Under the pieces are notes generated by a model. That model saw only the letters and a list, made by a program, of their open reading frames with translations, had not been told where the DNA came from and ran no database searches. A program made the position numbers and the translations under genes. Positions 51,201 to 63,500 of a stretch of 64,000 bases of DNA are shown here, piece after piece. The stretch comes from Sipunculus nudus (Eukaryota > Annelida > Sipuncula > Golfingiida > Sipunculidae): positions 10,656,839-10,720,838 of the forward strand of contig CM049316.1 of NCBI GenBank assembly GCA_026874595.1. The letters run 5' to 3'. The stretch's first letter is position 1. Every line of letters begins with the position of its first letter.

Positions 51201-54200
51201 AAGAACTTCAAGGCCAGTGTGTTTATATTTAAAATTTGATGATCTCCCAGGTTTCAAGGCCATACGAAAACCATGAAAGCTGATATGACTGTGTAATTAC
51301 CCAAACAGCTCTCGCTCCAGCTTTTCTGGGAATTTGATTAAAGTTATATCAAAAGCCTGGGCAACCTTGACCCATGAAAACCACCTTAATCAGGGCAACA
51401 ACCATAGATTTTGCTGTAACGTGTCTCTTGGCTAATTTGAGGTTTTTCACCATTTGTATAATTGAAGAGATTTTTCTTCATATTTTTTAACTTGCCAGTT
51501 TCTACTTTATTCCTCAGTAATTTACACTCAAAATTTCTCCTAATTGTTACATAAAATGATTGAAAAATCCTTTCATCTTTATCATCATTCTAACGTTTGT
51601 TAACTTTTTATATAAATTTCTGAAAATCCCCCTGTTCATGCATAGACATAAAACTGAACCACTTTTGATTTGTTTCATTTCTTATTAGCATTAACATTCC
51701 AAGATAAAAGAAACTTTTCAGTTCCTGATTCATTAATCCTTTTGAGCCACCGTCCTTCTTAGCATATAAAATACCTAATCATTAATTAAAACACACCTGC
51801 CTTGCATAGTAGGTGGTTGATGTATGAGATCAGTGGACTGTGATATAAAACAAAGTTCAAGAATCTGTAATGTCTAAATATGGAAGGATATTATTACTGA
51901 AAGCACTTATCTTTCCAAATTAACCTGAGCAAAATAGCTAAGATTAGCTGAACAACATAACAGAATTCAGGGATTAATACATTAATCATTTTAGGCAAAT
52001 TGTGCTGGGGTTTATTTGCCACTAGGACAGGGGAGTTCATCAGAAAGACCACAGATGAAAGAGAAATAATTATTAAATACAGGAGATAAACTTAATGTGG
52101 AGGTTTTCGGAGCATGGTGGCAGTAACTGCATGTTCTGGCACAATTTCTCAATAATTAACCCACCATTTGTCAAGTTAATTGGTTTATTAATGGTCAGAT
52201 GTCAGTCCTGCTTTTAATGAAAAATACCTAATATCACTGCAATAGCCATTCAATCACAAAAGCCCTCAAGAGTCTATTAAAAATAGCCTTGGCACATTAT
52301 TATTAATTGAATTTCTCATTAAATGGCCCATAATGATATCATCCATTGTGAAATGTCAGAGCTTTTTAACAAGATCCACCGTAACATATGGCTCAGCTGC
52401 CCTGTGGACTGTTCTTTTCAAGATGGCCTGTCAGGCGCTGGTCATAAAATTCAGTCCAGCATTGGCTAATTTATTTCCATAAGTTCCTTACCCCCTTTAC
52501 TCATCCACACTCACTCCCAGCTGGGTTGAAACCAGCAAGATACAGAGAGATGATGGCTTCCAAGTAGTTCCCCCCCCCCCCCCCTAAATTACTCCCAAAA
52601 GGTTATCCATGCCAGATGCTGTGGTTTATCTAAAATTCCACAACAGTTGGTGCATTCAGCAAACCTGGAACAGAATTCAGTGTCTGCATTAGTCACAGTA
52701 ACATCCAAGATATTAGGCCTGAACTGAACAAAAAAAAATATGCAAAACTTTTGGGTTTTGCTGCTGACTTCTCTTCAGTGGTTTATCTTTCGTACTTTGT
52801 TCTGGCGAAGATATAAATCAAGCCCAGGCCTGCCATTAACAAAACTAACAACCTGCCAAATTAAAAAGAATGTGTGGAAACTTTCCCTTCACACCCTTAT
52901 CCCAGCTGCTCTTATTGTAGCAATGATAAATTTATCAGGAATACTGCAGACAATAACACAAAGTTATTACTCTTCTGGTCCACTCATTTAATTTAGGTAT
53001 TTCACTTGTAAAAACGTACTAAGATAAAATACAAACAATGGAATTATTCTTTTTGACTTGTTTACTGTTCAGTTATTGCACATGTACTATATATCCCAAA
53101 ATATATATGAATTATTTATATACAGTATATTACAAAATGCATGCCCTGGACTATAAATGGCATTATCCTGACTTTGACCCCTCTTCCACAAAAGATCAAA
53201 CCATGCATTATTCATTATGCTGGATCAACTCTGATTACATGTGTGGCATACATGACTGCAACAGTGACATATATGTCCTGCAAAAAATGAAAGCTGACCT
53301 TGACAGTGGTTTCAGGACACACCATTTACAAACATAGTATCAAAACAACACAAGCAGGCAGGTTGACTGCTACATCATTTAATATTCTCGTCAGTAGCAG
53401 TTCTATATTAGCCCAATAAACATATTAATAGCATAGGCCTACAAACATAAGTTCATAAATGTACAATAAACAATGTGATATGACGTTATACTGTGGATAA
53501 ATATATATGCTTTCCCAAGTACTGCCCTTTTTGTAAAAACCCATATACAAAATTTGTTTTACCATACAAGCAACTGTTATCAAAGCCTTTATTATATAAA
53601 GAGAAAATAACAGCAGTTGCCTATCCCATAATTACTGTACCTTCCTTTCTTAGACAAAAAATGTAGAACTTATCTTCTGACAAAATATCCTGCAGAAATA
53701 TGCTTGTAAAAATTATATTGTTGATAACTGAACAATATTCACAAAGATCTTCATGAGACATTTGTGTAAGAGCAGTTTCATGAACCTCAAAACAAAGACC
53801 TAAAAAGTTGGATTAAGTGCCGGATTGTAGTGCCCAGAAGGCATCAGATAAAAGAAATTTATATTCTTCACGGCAGATCAGATAAGTATATGTGATATAG
53901 CTTGCCTCCTTTAAAGGTTGGATTAAGGATTACCACTTATAATACCCTGGCAGTAAGCAGTGAGAATCAATCTGTTGGGTTTTAATGCCATTTCCTTTCA
54001 AAAATGTGTCAACTTTTCTATAGATCTCTGACTTCCTTTTTTCTAAACAAAGGAGAGTACCAGATGTAGAAACCAAGAAGGCCTTCTGCCCAGAGGCTGC
54101 AGTAATGTGGTGACTGACATCTGCTGTCCATAGGGTCACAAACAAAGAGAATTGAAGTACATTTAAATACATTTATATTGCGTTCCCCCTCCATTACAAC

Positions 54201-54427
54201 CACACACACAAACAAACATACAGTGAAATCTTAATCATGCACCAATATACCATTTGACTAGGTTGAGAGAGGAGAAAAATAGTTATATGAAAAGTGAAGC
54301 AAACTGACAAATTTTTGTCATTTTTGTTCTGTCTTACTGTATGTGTATGCACACGTGTGTCTGCTTGACACAACATGTATGTGTTGTCTATATGGATCTG
54401 TCCAGAAAAAGATATCATGTTTTTCAG
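48276..54427. other. Noncoding stretch, possible regulatory DNA
   Basis: No exon with protein-like content was found. Blocks at 49.95-50.3 kb and 52.03-52.46 kb are free of repeats, have even composition and many TAAT-type cores, as conserved noncoding elements often do. A C15 run lies at 52570-52584. Confidence 0.3.
50442..50457. promoter_or_regulatory. X-box-like palindrome
   Basis: GGTTACTATGGTAACC is a near-perfect 16-bp palindrome. Its right half (GGTAAC) fits RFX; the left half has one mismatch. Confidence 0.25.
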
Positions 54428-54696
54428 GAGGAAGGATGCAGAGCAGAGTGTGTACGGGGATTTAGATGAGACCGAGCCTGATTGAAGTCGACTGGTCCAG
54501 GTTTTACCCCCAGCATCATCATGATGCTGTCCCATCTGCAGCTGATTCAGAGGCTGACCTTGACAGCATTCTCTGCAGGCAAACAAAGACAGCATCTGCA
54601 GCTACACCAGGGAGTGGGGCTGCTGAAGTTTGGCTGGAGCAGTACTTCACAAGCCAGGAAACCAGACCAGCAGAACCCCTCAACCAAACCCAGTGA
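54428..54696 (+). pseudogene. Coding-like plus-strand segment with an apparent frameshift
   Basis: After an acceptor-like GATATCATGTTTTTCAG, one frame reads RKDAEQSVYGDLDETEPD and stops at 54483-54485. A second frame, opening just before that point, continues with IEVDWSRFYPQHHHDAV and runs to a stop at about 54696. Joined by a single-base change, both halves have coherent acidic, protein-like composition, and the region is clearly less AT-rich than its flanks. A third frame stays open to 54835, which weakens the case. It could be a decayed exon, a retrocopy fragment or an assembly error. I do not recognise the protein. Confidence 0.25.
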
Positions 54697-55186
54697 AAGC
54701 CAAAGTATTGAACCTGCTGATAGATTACTTGCTCAAGAGGGGCCTTCAACTTTCCTGCAAACGTCCAACTTGAGGTATAACCCATTTATTTGGGAGGGGC
54801 CAAGTAGATCTGAAGATTCTGGCTCTAGAGTCTGAGGGGCTTCCCAGTGGCTGAAGGAGCACTGATGGTCTGTTGCCATGGTTACCTGCCCCCATTAGGT
54901 TGTCTTTACTGTGCCATTCTGGGACAGGAGGCTTTCAAATTTACTTCGCAGGGACAGCAAAGTTAACACGGTTCAACAGAGCTTTGCTGTTTTTAAGTTC
55001 CTTTTGACTAGAGTTGTTTTGCCGATTCCACTAGAACTGCAACAAGCTAAATTAGGAAAATTCCATTTATGACCTCATACAAGTCTATCTTATAATCGAT
55101 AAGAAGCAACTGGGACTTAAGCTGCATTACAAATCCAACAAAATTACTGTTTAGAAGAACAATTTTGTCACAATAAAATGGATGCA
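54697..55186. other. Short noncoding interval with one X-box
   Basis: No gene is supported. It contains the RFX-type site at 54872-54885. Confidence 0.4.
54872..54885. promoter_or_regulatory. RFX X-box match
   Basis: GTTGCCATGGTTAC has GTTGCC on the left and GTAACC on the complementary right half, both fitting GTNRCC, with a 2-bp spacer. Confidence 0.3.
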
Positions 55187-55189
55187 TTA

Positions 55190-55527
55190 GGCCAAAATAA
55201 AAAAAAGGTATGGTTCTCAGGCACTTTTTTTCAGAAATCAATGCGGGCGGACGCTTTTTTTATTTTAAATTTTTTGGTATGTTTCGATAAAAATGTCAAA
55301 TGATAAAGGAAAAGCATGAAAATAACAGTTTTTTTTTTGCTAAATAAGTAAAAGCACTACAAAACAAAGGAAATTGTATGGTTTTACCTTCTTGAAAGAA
55401 CTGTCGGAGCGGCAGCAGCTCAAAATTGGAATGTTTTTATTGAAAATCAAAATAAAAATTTTTGATGCGGGGGTTTAAAATTGATGCGGGCGGTGCCTGA
55501 GAACCATACCTTTAATTTTTTTTGGCC
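55190..55527. mobile_element. 338-bp PIF/Harbinger-type MITE
   Basis: The element begins GGCCAAAATAAAA and ends with AATTTTTTTTGGCC. Both tips lead inward to exact inverted repeats AAAGGTATGGTTCTCAGGCA and its complement. It is flanked by TTA at 55187-55189 and 55528-55530. A 3-bp TTA duplication and GGCC-type tips fit PIF/Harbinger. The interior has direct ATGCGGGCGG copies near each end and no transposase. Confidence 0.75.
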
Positions 55528-55530
55528 TTA

Positions 55531-58192
55531 TCTTTGCATGTTATTTCAGTGAATTCATAACAGGCCCCAAGTTCACGAAGATGCAGCCATAACATCCCTC
55601 GGCATGAACCAAACAAGATTGATTATTATGCCCCCTGCAGAGGCAGCGATCAAATTGGCTGTATAAACTATTTATGGTAACAGATGAACCTGGGGCATTC
55701 AATAACGTTTTTACTATATTAGCAATAGCCTCACTGTAATGCAGTAAACCAGTATTGGCAGATTTAGAAAATTTACCTTCAGAAAGTTTGTCCATTAAAT
55801 ACTTTTATGTCTAAGCATAATCAGCCGAGAAACATTTGTAAATTCATATTTCGGTTTCTTTTATGAAAACATTTTTGCATTAATATTGCAGTATGAAAGG
55901 ATATTGGAATAAACTGTTTTATACTGAAATCATGTGACATGCTATACATTATACCGGAGAGCCGTAAAAAAATCAGAACATTTTTATACAGGAAGGCATA
56001 TAAACCAAAACAAAAAGTATTGTGAATAAGCTGAGATATGTAGAAAAGGTGCCAGTGAACATATTCTTTGTTTTACTTGCTGCCCTTGCTTGGATGTCTG
56101 TTTCCTAAATATGCCCAAGATCAACTGACAGCTCGGACTGACATCCCGGCTGGATAGATCTGAATCAGCAGCTTTTGGGAGAGGCTGTTTACATCTGGAC
56201 CAGCATGTGTTCATAACTGACCAGCTGTTACAGATCAGATCTGACCTGACCTTCTTGACCTTCAACTGCCCGCTGCATCCCTTCATCCTCACTAACATTA
56301 CCATCTGTACTTTCCTCACTGACCAGTCAATACTATCTGGACCTTACATTCATTCTGAAACTTCGAAACTTCAATGCATGTAGCCTTACATTTGCCCTTC
56401 TGATAAGTAGCAGTACACTTCTGTCATGAATTCAAACAACTGATAGTATAAAAACTAAGCCATAGGTTGAAATACTACCCTCCATATTTGATACCAAATT
56501 GTAGAAAGAAGGGATTTCAGTATCAAGAGTTCTAATAGTTTTGAATCATTTTCTTTTAACACAGACAATGATTCTGCACCACAGCTTGTAAAATCAGGTC
56601 ACAGTGACCTAGTTTCATATTTTCAAGAGAACATGCCTACAGCCACTCATATGTGAAAATACAAGTTAACTGCTGAAGGTGTTACATGTATGTTATAACA
56701 TGATTTATTGACAGGTAGGGTTGGGGGAGTGGGGGGGGGGGGGGGGGGTAGGAGAAGATAGAGAAAGAGAACTCGAGCTCTAGAGAAAGACCTTAATAGA
56801 TGAGTTCAATAAATGTCAGCTGGGTATAAACTGGATTCATATTGAATTCCACTTCAGAAACCTGAAGGGAGGCTTCCACACCTGGTGCAAGAGAATTTAT
56901 GGTGTTTTTTCTGTAATACATTTCTGTACAGTTGAACCTTTGGTTGCCCCCTTAACAAAGAACTTGACAATTCAACAACAGATCCCTTGACACATACGCT
57001 GATAAACGCCTGTGGTGGAAGCTTATGAATTATCCTCAGGTGCAGATATATTCTCAGAATAACAAAAATGTGAAAATATTTCAAGTTTACAAGTAATAAC
57101 CATAGGTTAATTGATCAGCTAAAACAAATAAGAACTTTAATTTGTTAACTGTAATCAATTTGTGTAATATACAGAACATCTACCTTACTATCTATACTGT
57201 ATTTTCATCAACAATATAAACAGTTGCAAATAACCAACTACCATGAAATTATGCCGAATGATGATGGTTTTATGAGTGAGTTGCTGGATGCTGCGCTTTA
57301 TGGTTTATTTTTACCATTAATCTTGCTTGGGTAAAGTTGATGTCATTTTTATGACACATCAGGCAAACAGCATCATCAAATTTCTCCGACTAGCTGGTTG
57401 TGAATCTAATAATCAGTAAAATCCACCAAGTGATCTGTACCCAGTGTTGGCCTGAACATCTAGTGTGATAAACATGCCAGGACCAATACATGTACACCAG
57501 TAAAGGAAAATGATCCAATAAACACTGCCAAGCCAGCCGGCTGTAAGAATCTTTCAAGTGTCCTTGAACAAACTTGGTTTCTTTTTTCAGCATAACAGAT
57601 CAGGGTCCTGCTGTTCATCTTGCCTTTCCTGCTTCAGAGGCTGAACAGTAAAGATGCTCTGCCGTGAATGAGATTCTAATTTTATCATATTAAACAAATT
57701 GCCTTTACTGAAATACCCCTATGGCTTACAGTTGATGATATAAAGCTCCTCCTTTGATATAAAACCTCTCAAGTTCATCATTAAACTGCTTGTTCTGCTG
57801 CACAATTAACTGGATTATAATTGGATTATTTTAATGCAATGAACCATTATATGTTTCACAATCAGCACAAAAAGTACATATCAATTTTTTTTCTCACACA
57901 TATTTTTACAAGGAACACATTTTACTGAAAATGTTTGTATAGAATTTGTATAATACCATGACGTGAGTATATTTGCACAACACAAAAGAATTATGCTACA
58001 AATATAGAGCATTGCCAAGCAATGTTTACCAATAGGATCAACTCCAACAGAACCAGGAAAGGAAGTCCATTTCAGAGCTCACTAAAGGGTCAATACCCTC
58101 CTGCACCCAATGACCTATTCCCAATGTCCATTCAGTGTTGAAGACTGTGCTTATTGTGAACAGGACCTCAGCATTCTCACCATTGCATGATC
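55531..58192. other. Noncoding stretch
   Basis: No gene is supported. An 18-G run at 56731-56748 is the longest homopolymer in the window and is followed by a purine-rich tract. Confidence 0.45.
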
Positions 58193-60576
58193 AACAAGTG
58201 ACCCATGGGTAATGACGCTCAGCTGCCAAGCATGACCTTCGACATCATGGGCTGAGATTCACAACTTCCAGTCAAATTTCGAAGAACCAATTTGCCAATT
58301 TGTTGAAATTTTCTACGACAACAGAAATATATATCACCTATGTCTGGTTAAAACACAGTGAATTGATGGTCTGAGGAAAATGTATGATTGTTAAGGTATC
58401 CAGAACTATTCCCATAGCTTACTTGATACCTGTCAGTCTCAAAAGGAACACCACAAAGGGCAAATATAAGATCAAAATATATAGCAAAAAATCAAGGAAA
58501 TCCATGCAAGAATTATTGAGAAACAGGTGCTTCTGTATGAATTTTTATTCAATACAAGCCAACTGTACTGCACTTTCATAAATGATGATAATTTTTATTA
58601 AGAAATATTTGACCCAATCCTTTGCAAGATTACATTAATATACGTCCGACTGCCTTCACTTTAACAGTTCTTGAGATAATATGATCAAAAGGAATTTAAA
58701 GATGGTTGCCTGGTGGCCATTTTGGACTTCTGACAGGTCTGAAAACAGACAACAACCATTCTCTAAATCGGACCAAAAATTGAAGGAAAATTACTGAAAC
58801 TGCACTGAAAAAAGGATTTCTAAGGTGGCTAACTGGCAGACATAATGGATTTCTGACAAGTCTGACATTTGATATCACACATCCTCCAATAAGAGACCAA
58901 ACTTGGGGCAAATTCTCCAAATGATGTTACAGTAATGAATGTCCAAAACAATTCAAAAGGCATGTTCAGGCGCTCATATCAGATTTACAGATATGCAAAT
59001 GTAAAAGTGTAGGTCCAATTTTTTTTATTATCACTCTGCTTTTCAATGGGGTCTGCAGGGTTGGTAAACTGCAAAACCTGAAAGAAAAGAAATGCAGAAA
59101 GCATGACTAAGAGTCTTGTAATAAAATAAAGCCATCCTAAATCAAGTACACATCCACATATTATGAGAACAAACACTTGCTTTTATATTCAGATATCTAG
59201 GAAACTAAGTTTATTGCTATGATTCCATAAAATAAACTGCAAAATGTTCCCACCATCTTATAAATCAGTAGCTAAACCTTAATATACTCTCATAGTGTTA
59301 ATTCCTGGCTGAAGTATTTCAACAACAGTGTTTTGTTATGCAGTAACAAGGTACTTATCACTCAGCCTTATCACTTAATAGCCTGATACAAAGGGAGTCA
59401 TATGTCACCAGTGTCACTCACAATTACAGCCAAACGGTGAGATGTACCAGCTGGAGTGCAAGCTTATATATACAAGAAAAATAGAGATGGTCTACAAAAT
59501 AAGTTGACCTGACCTATGACCTTGGCCTTTTGCCCACATATCAACTGGATTCTTTCTAAATGATGGGTAAACTACTAACCAATTACATCTGGCTGGGTGT
59601 AATTACTTGGCAACCAATGAGTGAATAACTTAGACCTGCAACCTTTAACCTCCTGACCAGCTGACCTCAAAATAAATTAGTTATTTCTTCATGCAAAAAG
59701 ACCCATAAATATGATGTTTGAATCACATTGAGTGATGCATAGATGTGGCATATATGTGAAAGACTGAAGGTTTCGGTTGAACAGTTTCACTTGAAATATG
59801 TTCACAAGCATTTAGAACAATATTGTGACCTTGACCTTTGACCTTTTGAACTCAACTTCAATAGGCTTCTTCCCCTATTGGTAGGTAAGCCATATATGAC
59901 AGATGGAAAGTACAGATTGAAAAGTTTGCCTGAAAATGACTCCACTCAAGAAGAGGGTGCTGTGAACTTGACCTTTGACCTCAAAATCAACAGGTCTTTT
60001 CCCCTGTTGGCAGAGAAGCGATATCAGTGCTGAAAGGTTTGGAATGAAAGGTCTAGCTTGAAATGTGTCCACAACCTTTTCAAAGAAGTGGATCCTGTGA
60101 CCCTGACCTTTGCCCTTGTGACCTCAACATCTATAGGATTCTTCTCCCACTTAGTAGGTGAGCTATATGTGAAAGATCAAAGAATTGGGATGAAAGGTTT
60201 GGCTTAAAATGCATCCACAGGCTTTTCAAAGAAGTTGGTTCTGTGACCTTGACCTTTGACCTCAAAATAATTATGGTTCTTCCCCTGTTGGTAGGTGAGC
60301 TGTATGTGAAAGATGGAAGGTTTGGGATGAAAATTTTGGCTAAAAGAATCATTTCTGGGGGGTGCAAACACACCCCATAACTTCGAGAATATAGGTCGCA
60401 GTGACCTAATTTCAGGTTTGCAAGGAGATCTTTTTAGAGCCTCTAAGGCTGCATAGGGTTCATGGCCCTAGCCCCTACGGTTACGATTTGTGCCCTGCTA
60501 ACGGCCGGCCGGAAGGACGACGGACAAAGACCCATCGCTATAGCCCAGCATGACTGAAAGTCAGCTGAGCTTAAAA
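58193..60576 (+). mobile_element. Diverged relative of the 2.63-kb repeat
   Basis: It starts AACAAGTGACCCATGGGTAA followed by TGACGCTCAGCTG, and ends AGTCAGCTGAGCTTAAAA. Start and end thus match the 2.63-kb repeats in sequence and in the 9-bp inverted tips. The terminal hairpin is retained (GCCCAGC / GCTGAGC and TGACT / AGTCA). The body is different: about 140-bp subterminal units replace the 670-bp duplication, and a GGCCGGCCGGAAGGACGACG stretch replaces (ACGG)n. No protein is recognised. I cannot exclude that left and right ends belong to two elements. Confidence 0.55.
59760..60375 (+). repeat. Subterminal tandem units, about 140 bp each
   Basis: Four to five units share CTTGACCTTTGACCTCAAAA, TTCCCCTGTTGGTAGGTGAG, ATATGTGAAAGATGGAAG and TTTTCAAAGAAGT blocks in the same order. 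Exact TGACCTTTGACCT occurs at 59832-59844, 59969-59981 and 60250-60262, and a degraded version occurs near 60105. Confidence 0.8.
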
Positions 60577-63500
60577 TTACCGGACTTTGGAAATAAATGT
60601 TCAAGATTAAACAAAAATTATTTTGACCTGTTTCCTGTTTGATCTGTCTTCAATGGTACTGGAATGATGTATTGATACCGTACAATTGGTAAAAATAAGA
60701 TACTAGAATATATTGTATGAATGTACACAACAGTCTTTTATGTGCTATTTCACACTTAAAACATCACAGCCAGTAATCCAGTGGATACACTGTAAGGACA
60801 TGAAACATAATATATCTCATGGATCAGTTTTGTCTTTTGCATCACCAAATTCCCTGACTTGTCCATAATTTGATATTTTCTTTTTCAAATTCCAGAAACT
60901 GGGAAATGAGGAAACTGATTTCCAAAGTGTTCTCCTGGTTTTGGGGAAGGTTGAGAATGCTGGACTGCCCAGATCTTACTTTTTAAGTTTGCATAATGGG
61001 TTTAACTTGTTAATTAACAAACCATCTTGTCTTGTTATCTACCCTTGCCTCATAAATGATCATCTTCATAAATCAGGGCACCAAATTTCTAACAAACATG
61101 TTATAAAGTTTTTGTATAACTGTACAAGATGCTAACCTCATGTTCAATGTGACTAAGTAGAGACTGGTTTACTCCGGACATCAAACCATATTTAAATAAA
61201 GGTATTACTACAGAAGTTCCCAGATGGACATACAGAATACAGACTTTGTAATTCTTGTCTTGTCACAAGTTAGCATGTAACAAAACTAAAAGGAGGGAAG
61301 GGGGGCAGGTTAGTTGGAAGGTTGTTTTTCTATAAACCAGATAGAGATTATGAAGTGTTTGACACTGTTTGTCTCTACCTAGCCCCACAGCTGCAGTTAT
61401 CTTTACTGTGGTGACCTTGACCCTTGGCGGAAATTATGGACCACTTGTCTTGAGTCTGTCTGGGTTAGTGTTGGTTTGATAATGAGCTGTATAAGCCAGC
61501 ACAAGAAATGGATCATCCTGTACCCACTGCAACCCTGGTCTCTGACAAGTAAATGACAGACCTGTGTCACTTATGAAAGTTATGTGGCTTTAAAAATCAG
61601 ACAGAACACAAACTGAACTGTATTTATTTGTGACACACTAAGGCTAAGCAATAATGTACTATACATTATTGTTGCTCACTGGTACATGACACCCACTTTA
61701 AGTGTCACACAAGATATGTCATTTACCGAATTGTTACCAAGTTTCACATACAAATACTTGAATGTAACAATGAACCCCAATCAAAACAAGTTTTATATTG
61801 ATACCACTTTGTGGCCGGTTTCAGGTTTTATTAACATCTATATGTGTAGGTATGAGTTGCTGCTGATCTCTCTCACAGCTGTCTGGCCTGTTTTGTGGAC
61901 AGTGTCTGTATGACATAACACAGCTTGGTCTCTGTATGTAGTATTTCTGTGACACACAGCAAGGTGACCACATATGCGAGATATCAAGTGTTTTCAGGTG
62001 GACATAATTAGAACAGTTTGTCACAGTAGGTTTCCAAAATCAGACAAGCTAGCTGTACTCCAGCCCTGACCAGCTGTTCAGAGGATGCCTGGCAGCCAGC
62101 TATAAACAGCTTCCCTGAAGCAGCAGACCACATGACAGGGGGAGGGGGAGTGAGTATTTATGGATTCCACCTATAGTAACACAGTGCACTCCCTCTGGGT
62201 CTGGTGATATACCATCTGTTATTAGATGTAAAAGTACACTGTAAATGTAAAGCCCTGGTATCAGTAACATTTATTTGTTATATATTTAGTTTAGGAACTA
62301 CCCATGTGAATCCCCCCCCAAACAAACACACCAAGTTACTTCATACTGTAGTTGGCCTAATGTTCACGAAGGTTTCAAATCTTTGATATTAGTAAAATGG
62401 AAATTATTGCCACAATGAAACCACCATAAACTAGATGTGTCTACACAGGTGAACTGAACACAGCTGATATAAAATATCCAACTACCATCCACTGGAGCTG
62501 AAATTACCAGGATCAAAGAATAAAAAGGCAAGAAAACACAAAAACCACAGGTCATCAATTATTATGGATTGCAAAAATCTTAAAAGTTTGAGGCACATGT
62601 AAAGTACTTGGTAAAATGACAGAGTACTGGAACAGTGATTTTCAGAAACGATTCCAAGCTCTGCCACAAAGCATTTCAAAGACACCTTTTAGTCACAGGG
62701 ATCTTATTTCAATAACAGGACATAACCACCCTGCCAACACGCCAACCTTACAATATTGGACCATGGATTGGGACCAGTTAATATTGTCCAGGTAGTCAGG
62801 TACATGTTGCTGGGAGCAGACCTTTTGTCTCTTGGTTGACAAAGCTCTCCACATCAAAGGTCACACAATGCCATGTCAATCACTTCTGTGACTGGGGATT
62901 GATTTGCTTGGCTCATTATCAGGAGGAGGGGTGGGAAGGTAGTTTTACAGTGATTAACGGGATCAAATGCTTGATGTGAATCAGCATTACAGCTATAACC
63001 TTGGCCTACATGTGAAGGTCAGATCATGGGAGCTGTAATCTGACACTAAAAGGCTGGCTTAGCAGTTTTCTTCAATCAGATTAAACATCTGTGTCCTGTG
63101 GAATTGGAATCTTGAGTCCTACCACAGCGTATTGCGTGGGATTTTGAAGTGCATGTTTGCATGAGCAATAAACTATAAATGAGACTTCTGATCAGAAAAG
63201 AAACCATATCAGACCCACACACAGTGTGCTCAAGCACTGTAAATGGAGAGACTTGATCCTTTCTTTTGAATCTCAGGTCAAAGGTCAAGTGTCACCACAT
63301 GTGAGTGACAGCACCACTCCACTGGTCAAAGTACAAGTACCCACATGTCACACTGCGGAACCCCCCCCCCCAAAAAAAAAATTAAATAACAGAGGGAATC
63401 AGGACAAACTGATTGACAACAAGGATGTAATGTACATGTTTTATATAAGAAATAAAAGGTGAACTGAACAGTATGGAGACTGTAGAGAGGAATAAAATAC

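Noticed and set aside
54194-54785. Minus-strand frames of 133 and 88 codons
   Set aside because: Antisense shadows of the plus-strand coding-like segment. The peptides are Cys/Ser/Leu-rich without coherent structure and lack splice sites.
59041-59085. Minus-strand segment after TTCTTTTCTTTCAG reading VLQFTNPADPIEKQ
   Set aside because: Acceptor and peptide look good, but it lies inside the repeat at 58193-60576, has only a weak donor (GTGATA) and is not in phase with other candidates.
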